A stretch of 64,000 bases of DNA. It comes from Mycolicibacterium sp. MU0050. Its GTDB lineage: Bacteria > Actinomycetota > Actinomycetes > Mycobacteriales > Mycobacteriaceae. The notes under the pieces are model-generated. The model was not told the DNA's origin and made no database searches. It worked only from the letters and a program-made list of their open reading frames with translations. Each line of letters opens with the position of its first letter. The first letter of the stretch is position 1. The position numbers and the translations under genes were made by a program. The DNA lies in contig NZ_OY726395.1 in NCBI RefSeq assembly GCF_963378085.1, positions 5,022,001 to 5,086,000 on the forward strand, written 5' to 3'. This document shows positions 57,660 to 64,000 of the stretch, one piece after another.

Positions 57660-58334
57660 TCAGATCCCGCGCAGCGCGGCGCCCAACAGGGCCACGCCCA
57701 CGACCATCAACACGACCGACGTGACCAGGTTGCGACGGCGCTGGATCCACAGTTTTGCTCGCGCCAACGCCGGATCGATCCGGGCACCGAACAGCACGTA
57801 CGCCAGGACCGGCGCGGTGACCGTGCAACTTGCCAGCACCGTGTAGAAGCCGATGGCCACCGCCGCCGCGAACCCGCCGGCCACGGTGGCGCCGATCAGC
57901 ACCCCGGCGGCGCCGTTGGCGGCCATCATCTTCGGGTTGGCGAGCACGAAGACGGCGCCGATCGCGGCGGCGCCCACCCACGAGAGCCGGGCAATCCGGG
58001 CCTCCCAGCGCGGTTGGGCACCGGCGTCGTCACGCCGTGCCCACAACCACGCCCCGAGCCCGACGCACACCGCGCCGAAAACGCCCAGCAGCCAGGCCGT
58101 CACCGCGGGATCCGGCTGTGCGAAGCGGTCCGCGAGCCGTGGGACCTGAAGGAACACCGCCGTGGCCGCAGCCAGCGCCACCAGCCGGCCCAGCAGGAAC
58201 GCGACGCTCGCGGGCCGCGGCCGGTCGTTGTGCAGCAACAAGACCAGCACGGCGACGATCGAGACCGGTGACAGGGCGACCACCATCGCCGGCGCCGTCA
58301 ACTGCCCGAACAACGCCGCGGAGAGACCCGTCAT
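57660..58334 (-). CDS. GAP/Sap (SfLAP) family membrane protein
   Basis: A 224-residue protein with six hydrophobic helices (MVVALSPVSIVAVLVLLLH, ASVAFLLGRLVALAAATAVF, AWLLGVFGAVCVGLGAWLW, ANPKMMAANGAAGVLIGATVAGG and more). The ALSP and NPKM motifs are typical of the GAP family. In mycobacteria, Gap and Sap proteins assist export of glycopeptidolipid and sulfolipid, both polyketide-containing envelope lipids. The ATG at 58334 follows a GGAGGAG site. Its location next to the PKS cluster suggests a similar role, though it has its own promoter. Confidence 0.85.
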   Translation of the reverse strand: MTGLSAALFGQLTAPAMVVALSPVSIVAVLVLLLHNDRPRPASVAFLLGRLVALAAATAVFLQVPRLADRFAQPDPAVTAWLLGVFGAVCVGLGAWLWARRDDAGAQPRWEARIARLSWVGAAAIGAVFVLANPKMMAANGAAGVLIGATVAGGFAAAVAIGFYTVLASCTVTAPVLAYVLFGARIDPALARAKLWIQRRRNLVTSVVLMVVGVALLGAALRGI

Positions 58335-58493
58335 CTGCTTCTCCTCCGACGTGCGCACGCGCGGTAGCCATCCGGTGCCGGCCTACCGGCGCTTGCGGCG
58401 CCCCGGGCGGGCACAACGACTCTAATGGGTGGCCGTAGCCCCCGGGCCGTCGGCAGCCGAACGAGCCGATGCCGACTTCAGCAGCGGCCCAAG

Positions 58494-58515
58494 GGATTAA
58501 TCACCGAGGATTAAT
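58494..58515. repeat. GGATTAAT direct repeat before a small gene
   Basis: GGATTAAT occurs at 58494-58501 and 58508-58515, 14 bp apart, in the short AT-rich stretch upstream of the gene at 58544. Such tandem copies usually mark a regulator site or an alternative sigma-factor promoter. Which applies cannot be told. Confidence 0.35.
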
Positions 58516-58543
58516 ACGGCGGGCATTTGGTTACCCACCGACC

Positions 58544-58798
58544 ATGTCGAAATCCACCACAACCGCACGTATCGACGACGCAGCTCCCGGCGACATCATC
58601 GCGCTCGACCGCGGCGCCGGCGGGCAGGACTTCAAGGTGGTCCACAAGGAAACCGTCGACTCGGGGTTCCTCATCACGCTGGAGGGCGACGACGGCGAGA
58701 CCTGCCAGCTGGAGATGGCACCGGGCACCCCCGTGACGCGATCGCTGGAAGCCAAGTGGGAGTCGACGCAGAGCCCGACCATGAACTCGGAGCCGTGA
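58544..58798 (+). CDS. Small hypothetical protein (84 aa)
   Basis: An 84-residue protein from the ATG at 58544; the longer frame to 58469 crosses the promoter-like repeats. It contains AAPGDIIALDRGAGGQDFKVVHKETVDSGFLITLEGDDGETCQLEMAPGTPVTR, which looks like a small beta-barrel. It has no signal peptide or membrane segment. I do not recognise the family; it is not a known enzyme type. Confidence 0.6.
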   Translation: MSKSTTTARIDDAAPGDIIALDRGAGGQDFKVVHKETVDSGFLITLEGDDGETCQLEMAPGTPVTRSLEAKWESTQSPTMNSEP

Positions 58799-58890
58799 GC
58801 CCCGACGTCGACGGCGAGAACCGCTGACCTGCCGCACCGTCCGCCGGCAATCCGCGGTGCCCTCGGCAATCCGCGGCTAACGTCGAACGA

Positions 58891-60300
58891 ATGACGGCGG
58901 CCGGCTCGCGTCTCACCCGGCTCTGGGCCGTCGGGACGATCGTGTGCACCCTCGCCTCCTGCGGGCAACCCCCGGACCCGTCGCCGACCGGCGACCCGTC
59001 ACCAGCACGGGTCGCCGCCGCATCGGCGCCGCGGCCGGCTGCGGCCCGCATCGTCGGGCCTGCCGAGTTCGCACCCGTCTACCACCTTGTCGAGGCGGCG
59101 GTCGCGGCCGGTCGGTTGCCGGGCGCGGTGGTGCAGGTGGGCCACGGCGGCGAGGTGGTCCTGCGGCGGGCGTTCGGTTCGCGCAAACTCACCGGGGAGC
59201 CCGGCTTGGACGGTTCGCCGTCGCCCGCCGAGCCGATGACCGAGGACACCATCTTCGACCTGGCTTCCCTGACGAAACCGCTCACGACGGCGACGGCCAT
59301 CCTGCGGCTCCACGAGGACGGGTTGGTTCGGCTCGACGAGCCGGTCCAGACGTACCTGCCCGATTTCAATCCCGACCGGGACCCGCGGCGCGCGCGGGTG
59401 ACGTTGCGCATGCTGCTCACCCACACCTCCGGGATCGCGGGAGATCTGAGCCTGGACGGGCCGTGGGGGCTGGACCGGCCCGACAAGGCCGAGGGGATCC
59501 GTCGCGCGCTCGCCGCACAGGTGGTGTCCGAACCGGGAGAACGGTTTCATTACTCCGACATCGGTTTCATTCTGCTCGGCGCGCTGCTCGAGAAGATCAC
59601 CGGCGAACCCGAGGATGTTCACGTCGAGAAGGCGATCTTCGATCCGTTGGGCATGTCGGACAGTTACTACCTTCCCGTAGCCAAAGCCTGTGGGCCGCAC
59701 CGGGTCCGCGGCACCGCGGTCGCGTTCGACCCGGCCGCCGGTGACGTCGACGAGTGCCCGCCCGGCAGCTGGCACACCGCGCTGCTGGCCCGCGTCGCGC
59801 CCACGGCCCTCGACGAGGACACCCCAGGGCGCAACCCGGACTTCGGACACCCGCTGCGCGGCACCGTGCACGATCCGACGGCGCGGCGGATGGGCGGGGT
59901 GGCCGGCAGCGCCGGGTTGTTCGCAACGGCGCACGACCTGGGCCTCTACGCGCAGGCCCTGCTCGACCGGCTCGCCGGCCGACCGAGCCGGTTCCCGCTG
60001 ACGCGGGCGAGCGCGCTGCTGATGACGACCCCGCAGCAGCCCGGCGACACCGGTGACCTGCGCGGGCTGGGCTGGGACATCGACACCGCGCACTCCGCGC
60101 CGCGCGGGCGGATCTTCCCGGTCGGCAGCTTCGGCCATACCGGGTTCACCGGGACGACGCTGTGGCTGGACCCCGGGTCGAACACCTACGTGGTGGTCCT
60201 CGCCAACGTGATCCACGTCCGCGGGGCGCCACCGATCGCGAATCTCAGCGGCGAGGTGGCCACGGCGAGCGCCCGGGCCCTGGGGCTCTACGGCAATTGA
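58891..60300 (+). CDS. Lipoprotein serine hydrolase, beta-lactamase/PBP-like (class C fold)
   Basis: A 469-residue protein. A signal peptide with lipobox LASC puts the lipidated Cys at residue 24. The beta-lactamase-fold domain (about 60-460) has SLTK (SxxK) at 126-129, a YSD triad (the YxN equivalent) near 210, and GHTGFTG (KTG/HTG box) near 405-415. Members are D-Ala peptidases, esterases or beta-lactamase-like hydrolases. It is anchored to the outer face of the membrane. Penicillin hydrolysis is not implied. It precedes the PfkB gene by 34 bp. Confidence 0.9.
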   Translation: MTAAGSRLTRLWAVGTIVCTLASCGQPPDPSPTGDPSPARVAAASAPRPAAARIVGPAEFAPVYHLVEAAVAAGRLPGAVVQVGHGGEVVLRRAFGSRKLTGEPGLDGSPSPAEPMTEDTIFDLASLTKPLTTATAILRLHEDGLVRLDEPVQTYLPDFNPDRDPRRARVTLRMLLTHTSGIAGDLSLDGPWGLDRPDKAEGIRRALAAQVVSEPGERFHYSDIGFILLGALLEKITGEPEDVHVEKAIFDPLGMSDSYYLPVAKACGPHRVRGTAVAFDPAAGDVDECPPGSWHTALLARVAPTALDEDTPGRNPDFGHPLRGTVHDPTARRMGGVAGSAGLFATAHDLGLYAQALLDRLAGRPSRFPLTRASALLMTTPQQPGDTGDLRGLGWDIDTAHSAPRGRIFPVGSFGHTGFTGTTLWLDPGSNTYVVVLANVIHVRGAPPIANLSGEVATASARALGLYGN

Positions 60301-60334
60301 CGGGTGAGCGCGCCGAGTGGGTATTCCCTGACCC

Positions 60335-61330
60335 ATGACGAAGACGCCGAGCCCCGCGAACCCCGACGACCAGCCGAACACGGTGGTGATTTTCGCCCCG
60401 CTGCCCGTGTTGACCGTGACGGTCGAGGACCGCTCCGGGGTGCCGGACATCCATGTGCACGCCGGCGGGCAGGGGGTGTGGCAGTCGCGGATGGTGTCCT
60501 CGCTCGGGGTGCGCGTCGTGCTGTGCGCCGCGCTCGGCGGCGAGACCGGCGACGTGCTCAACCACCTGCTGCCCATTCAGGACGTCAGCGCGCGGATCGT
60601 CCCGGTCAGTTCCCGCAACGGCGCCTATGTGCACGACCGGCGCAGCGGCAGCCGCGAGATCGTCGCGGAAAGCCCTGGCAGTCCGCTGGACCGCCACGAA
60701 CTCGACTCGCTCTACGAGCTGACCCTCACCGAGGGCCTGGGCCACGGCTGGGTGCTGCTGTCCGGGCCACAGGAGGACGATGTGCTGCCCGCCGACCTGT
60801 ACCGGCGCCTGGCCACCGACCTCGGCGCCAACGGTTGCAAGGTGGCGGCGGACCTGTCCGGCGAGCGACTCGAGGCGGTGCTGGCCGGCAAGCCCCACCT
60901 GATCAAGGTGAGCCACGAGGAACTGCTCGACGACGGCCGGGCGAAGTCCGAGGATGCCGACGACCTCGTCGCGGCCATGCGCGCCATGCGGGAGGAGGGC
61001 GCCGGCACCGTCGTGGTCTCCCGGTCGGGTGCGGCCCCAGCGCTGGCGCTACTCGACAGTGCGGACACCAAGGGCTCCAAGGGCGGCGACGTCGTCGAGG
61101 TGGAGATGCCCAAGCTGGAGCCCGCCGACCCCGCCGGGGCGGGAGACTCCATGACCGCGGGCATGGTGGCCGCGCTCGCGTGCGGTCGGCCGATGCGCGA
61201 GGCGCTGCAGGTCGGCGCGGCGTGCGGTGCGCTCAACGTGGTCCGGCACGGGCTGGGCACCGGCGGGGCGCGGGCGGTGCAGACCCTGGCCGACCGGGTC
61301 GAGTTGCGGCCGTGGGAGTCCGGGAAGTGA
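60335..61330 (+). CDS. PfkB-family carbohydrate kinase
   Basis: A 331-residue ribokinase-fold protein. It has an N-terminal TVTVEDRSGVPDIHVHAGGQGVW sugar-binding region, GVRVVLCAALGGETGDV, and the PfkB signature PADPAGAGDSMTAGMVAALA, whose Asp is the catalytic base. The pattern is closest to 1-phosphofructokinase-type members, but the substrate is unclear. It is 68 bp upstream of surE on the same strand. Confidence 0.88.
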   Translation: MTKTPSPANPDDQPNTVVIFAPLPVLTVTVEDRSGVPDIHVHAGGQGVWQSRMVSSLGVRVVLCAALGGETGDVLNHLLPIQDVSARIVPVSSRNGAYVHDRRSGSREIVAESPGSPLDRHELDSLYELTLTEGLGHGWVLLSGPQEDDVLPADLYRRLATDLGANGCKVAADLSGERLEAVLAGKPHLIKVSHEELLDDGRAKSEDADDLVAAMRAMREEGAGTVVVSRSGAAPALALLDSADTKGSKGGDVVEVEMPKLEPADPAGAGDSMTAGMVAALACGRPMREALQVGAACGALNVVRHGLGTGGARAVQTLADRVELRPWESGK

Positions 61331-61397
61331 CGAGCAGTGCCGTCAGAGATCTTGGGCGGCAACGGGATACGTGGCAGCCAGGAAGGGAGGACGACAC

Positions 61398-62186
61398 GTG
61401 CGACGCGCACTGGTGACCAACGACGACGGAATCGATTCGCCCGGTTTGCACGCGCTGGCGGTTGCGGCGCGGGAGGCCGGCCTGGAGGTGGTGGTGGCCG
61501 CCCCCGTCGAGCAGTCCAGCGGCGCGAGCGCGGCCCTGACCGCGGTGCGCCGGGACGGCCGCACAGTGGTCGAGCGGCGCGAGCTGCCGCAACTCGACGG
61601 CGTGGAGGCCTGGGCCGTGCACGCCCAACCCGGACACATCGTCGCCGCCGCGCTCAACGGCTGGTTCGACCCGGCCCCCGACGTGGTGCTGTCGGGAATC
61701 AACCACGGCGCCAACGTCGGTCGCGCCGTGTTGCATTCGGGTACCGTCGGCGCCGCGCTCACCGCGACGATCAACGGCGCCCGCGCGCTGGCGGTGTCGC
61801 TGGACGTGGCGCTGTACCCCACCGGCGAACGACATTGGGCCGCCGCCGCGGGCCTGCTGGCACCGGTGTTGGAGGTGGTGCGCGAGGCACCGGAGGACAC
61901 CGTGTTGTCCCTCAACGTCCCCGACCGACCGGCCGACGAGCTGGGCCCGATCCGGCCGGCTCAGTTGGCCCGGGGCGGCGCCGTGCAGACCCGCGTCGAC
62001 GAAGTGCGCGACGGCGACCTGCGTTTGGCCGAATTCGAGATCGCCGACGAGCCCGAGGAGGGCACCGACAGCGCGCTGCTGGCCGCGGGGCATCCCACCC
62101 TCACGGCGCTGCGGTCGGTCGATGCCGACGACAGCGAGCTGGTGCTCGACTGGCTGGGGGCGTCGTCGGGCGTCGACTCACACTGA
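61398..62186 (+). CDS. surE: 5'-nucleotidase/phosphatase SurE
   Basis: A 262-residue SurE protein. It has LVTNDDGIDSPGLHAL with metal-binding Asp-Asp near the start, APVEQSSGASAAL, SGINHGANVGRAVLHSGTVGAA and the expected C-terminal beta hairpin. It hydrolyses nucleoside and other phosphate monoesters. The GTG at 61398 with GGAGG 7 nt upstream is chosen; the frame is open further upstream but overlaps the PfkB gene there. It may be co-transcribed with PfkB. Confidence 0.92.
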   Translation: MRRALVTNDDGIDSPGLHALAVAAREAGLEVVVAAPVEQSSGASAALTAVRRDGRTVVERRELPQLDGVEAWAVHAQPGHIVAAALNGWFDPAPDVVLSGINHGANVGRAVLHSGTVGAALTATINGARALAVSLDVALYPTGERHWAAAAGLLAPVLEVVREAPEDTVLSLNVPDRPADELGPIRPAQLARGGAVQTRVDEVRDGDLRLAEFEIADEPEEGTDSALLAAGHPTLTALRSVDADDSELVLDWLGASSGVDSH

Positions 62187-62304
62187 AACCGCCCGAACGC
62201 CAGCCGATTCAGGGTAGGCCGGCAGCACGTCACGATCGCGGTCCTGCGGATTCCAACTTTGCCTACGGCGACCATTCCTCGGCCCCGACGCTACGCTGTT
62301 GCCC

Positions 62305-63198
62305 GTGGCAGCACCGTGGTCGACGAGTCGGCTGGGCAACCTGGCTGGAAAGCGCGTCATCGTGACGGGGGCGACCAACGGCGTCGGGCTGGGGACCGCG
62401 CGCGGCCTCGCGCACGCCGGCGCGCACGTCATTCTGGCGGTCCGCAACACCGACCTCGGCGCGCAGCGCGCCACGGAGATCGGCGGCTCGACGTCGGTCA
62501 TCAAGCTCGACCTCGCCGATCTGGCTTCGGTGCGCGCTTTTGCGGATCAGCTCGACGGTGACGTCGACATCCTGATCAACAACGCCGGTGCGCTGACCGA
62601 ACGCCGCCGCGACACCGTCGACGGATTCGAGATGACGCTGGGCACCAACCTGCTGGGCCCGTTCGCGCTGACGAATCTGCTGCTGCCGCGAATCCGCTCA
62701 CAGATCATCAACGTGGGCTCCGATGCGCACCGCTCGGCCACCCTGCGCCTCGACGACATGCACCTGCGGCACCACAAGTGGACGCCGATGGGCGCCTACG
62801 CCCGGTCCAAGCTGGCGGTGATGCTGTGGGGTCTGGAGCTGGACCGGCGGTTGCGGGCCGCCAACTCTCCCGTCGTCACCCACCTGACGCATCCGGGTTG
62901 GGTGGCGTCCAACCTGTCGCAGGTTTCCGACAAACCGGTGTTCGCGGTGACGCACAAGGTGGTTCGCGCGGTTGCCGACCGGTTGGCCAACGATATCGAC
63001 GCGGGCGCGGCGCCGACCCTGTACTGCATCAGCGAGCCGATCCCGCCGGGCAGTTACGTCGGGGTGAGCGGACGGCTCGGGCTGCGCGGCGGCCCCGTAC
63101 TGATCGGCCGTTCGGTGCTCGCCTGCGATTACGACGCTGCGGCGCGGGTGCTGGAGTTCGCGGAAAACGAGACCAACACTGCGCTTGCGTTGCCCTAG
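62305..63198 (+). CDS. Short-chain dehydrogenase (retinol-dehydrogenase-like group)
   Basis: A 297-residue SDR. It has VIVTGATNGVGLGTARGLAHAGA, LADLASVRAFADQL, NNAGALTERR, QIINVGSDAH with the catalytic Ser and YARSKLAVMLWGLELDRRL with Tyr-x3-Lys. The long C-terminal part (YCISEPIPPGSYVGVSG) is typical of mycobacterial RDH-like SDRs. GTG 62305 is chosen; TTG 62299 is a near alternative. It converges on the TetR gene at 63206. Confidence 0.9.
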   Translation: MAAPWSTSRLGNLAGKRVIVTGATNGVGLGTARGLAHAGAHVILAVRNTDLGAQRATEIGGSTSVIKLDLADLASVRAFADQLDGDVDILINNAGALTERRRDTVDGFEMTLGTNLLGPFALTNLLLPRIRSQIINVGSDAHRSATLRLDDMHLRHHKWTPMGAYARSKLAVMLWGLELDRRLRAANSPVVTHLTHPGWVASNLSQVSDKPVFAVTHKVVRAVADRLANDIDAGAAPTLYCISEPIPPGSYVGVSGRLGLRGGPVLIGRSVLACDYDAAARVLEFAENETNTALALP

Positions 63199-63205
63199 CC
63201 GGGAC

Positions 63206-63811
63206 CTACCCGGGCAGTTTGATGACCGCGGTGTACATCTCCACCATCGGGCGGTAGAGGTCGATGTCGTCGAGCTGACTACTCAGGACCACCGAATCAC
63301 TCGTGGCGATCAGCGCGCGGGCGAACATCTCCGGCGAGATCAGCAGAGTCGCGCCCAGCTTGGCCATGCTGTCGACGATGAAGTCCGCCAGTTGGTCGAC
63401 GACCTCCGAACGCTTGGCGGCGACCCGCTCCCGGGCCTCGGGGTTGCGCTGCAGGTAAAGGGTGAACTCCAGGCCCAGCGCGGCGTGCTCGGCGCCGCGG
63501 TCGATGCTCAGTTCGCGCCAGCGCTGGGCGATTTCGTCGAGTTCGTGCGCTCCGACGCTGGCGGCCGAGGCCATCACCTCGGCGAAGTTGTCGAAGTAGC
63601 GGCGCCAATACCGATCACTGACCGCGAGGAACAGCTCCTCCTTGGTGGTGAAGTGCTTGTAGATGGCGCCCTTGGTGTAGCCCGCCGCGAACGCGATGTC
63701 GTCGAGAGTCGCTGCGGTGAACCCTTTTTCGCTGAACACCCGCTCGGCGGCGTCGAGCAGCAGCGACCGGGTGCGCTCGAGGCGCCGCTCCCGTGTCCAG
63801 CGCTCTACCAT
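63206..63811 (-). CDS. TetR-family regulator, paralogue of the one at 8964
   Basis: A 201-residue TetR protein. The HTH is LDDIAFAAGYTKGAIYKHFTTKEELFLAV. The MVERWT-ERR N-terminus, RYFDNFAEVMAS and LEFTLYLQRNPEARERVA all have close counterparts in the regulator at 8964-9563. It is divergent from the truncated gene that begins at 63918, with an imperfect dyad at 63831-63858 between them. It likely represses that gene and itself. Confidence 0.9.
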   Translation of the reverse strand: MVERWTRERRLERTRSLLLDAAERVFSEKGFTAATLDDIAFAAGYTKGAIYKHFTTKEELFLAVSDRYWRRYFDNFAEVMASAASVGAHELDEIAQRWRELSIDRGAEHAALGLEFTLYLQRNPEARERVAAKRSEVVDQLADFIVDSMAKLGATLLISPEMFARALIATSDSVVLSSQLDDIDLYRPMVEMYTAVIKLPG

Positions 63812-63830
63812 GCCCCGAGTCTGCCACAGG

Positions 63831-63858
63831 ATCTAAGAAACTATTGAGTTCTTCAGAT
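63831..63858. promoter_or_regulatory. Candidate TetR operator at the window's right end
   Basis: ATCTAAGAAAC (63831-63841) and GTTCTTCAGAT (63848-63858) form an imperfect dyad (8 of 11 arm positions) around TATTGA. It lies in an AT-rich patch between the TetR gene and the divergent gene. It does not match the ATACA/TGTAT dyad of the paralogue at 8964, so their sites have diverged if both are real. Confidence 0.45.
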
Positions 63859-63917
63859 ACCAGTGGGTATATTTCTGCCGATTGCGCCCAGTGCGACGCA
63901 ACCGAGGAGGCGTGATT

Positions 63918-64000
63918 GTGAGCGAGCTGTCGGACAAGAAGTCCGCGACCACCGAGTCCCTGAGCAGCGTCGGGCGCTTGGACGCGCCGCCGCCGGCGGC
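63918..64000 (+). CDS. 5' fragment of an unidentified gene divergent from TetR
   Basis: GTG at 63918 with GAGGAGG 7 nt upstream opens a frame that runs to the window edge (27 codons, starting MSELSDKKSATTESL). The N-terminus is polar and Ala/Pro-rich; no family can be named. Its position makes it the likely target of the TetR regulator. Confidence 0.6.
   Translation, partial: MSELSDKKSATTESLSSVGRLDAPPPA

Overview
The window is high-GC actinobacterial DNA, most probably from a fast-growing environmental mycobacterium (Mycobacterium/Mycolicibacterium type). The evidence is the gene content: F420-linked LLM and PPOX oxidoreductases, paired acyl-CoA dehydrogenases, an SCO6745-family protein, a GAP/Sap-type membrane protein, a secretory LIP-family lipase, and many SDRs, TetR regulators and CoA ligases. 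Genes are dense, with many 4-nt ATGA/GTGA overlaps. I saw no rRNA, tRNA or CRISPR array.

Layout. 1-3.2 kb: a ferritin-like metal-dependent hydrolase, a PIG-L deacetylase, a MerR regulator and a SnoaL-like protein. 3.5-8.7 kb (minus strand): a catabolic operon of Rieske oxygenase, two NTF2-like proteins, cytochrome P450, SDR and crotonase, with a divergent TetR gene and an LLM oxidoreductase. 10.5-20.1 kb (minus strand): lipid and ketone-body genes (paired acyl-CoA dehydrogenases, an Old Yellow Enzyme, an ABC-F ATPase, acetoacetyl-CoA ligase and a frameshifted fadD). 20.1-23 kb: a gluconate module (GntR, gluconokinase, GntP permease). 23.5-26.4 kb: LysR, SDR and AraC genes.

26.5-36.3 kb is an accessory-looking catabolic island. 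It holds an acyl-CoA synthetase, a GAF-LuxR regulator, a TetR regulator, and a tightly packed operon of P450, 3Fe-4S ferredoxin, ferredoxin reductase, 7Fe ferredoxin, FAH-family hydrolase, cyclase-family hydrolase and CoA ligase. This is a P450 with its own redox chain followed by C-C or ring hydrolysis and CoA activation. A perfect 17-nt palindrome lies in its promoter, and half of it recurs in front of the neighbouring synthetase/LuxR pair.

36.3-46.9 kb is a scarred region. It contains a LysR gene reduced to its HTH, a lipase-family protein without its nucleophile serine, an IS481 transposase remnant, a catalase N-terminal fragment abutting a MOSC gene, a broken small gene and a frameshifted carboxylate-amine ligase. 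Intact genes among them include SDRs, a TetR gene, an XRE-cupin/aldolase/DHDPS-like module and a formate/nitrite-type channel.

47-58.3 kb (minus strand) is the most striking system: a Kef-type antiporter, a flavin-dependent halogenase-like enzyme, a single-module type I PKS (KS-AT-DH-KR-ACP, 1825 aa, no ER or TE) and an ABC-2 exporter. All are overlapping or closely spaced, with a GAP-family export accessory gene upstream. I do not recognise it as a described pathway. 58.5-64 kb holds a small hypothetical protein, a lipoprotein beta-lactamase-fold hydrolase, a PfkB kinase, SurE, an SDR, a TetR paralogue of the one at 9 kb, and the start of a divergent gene that runs off the window.
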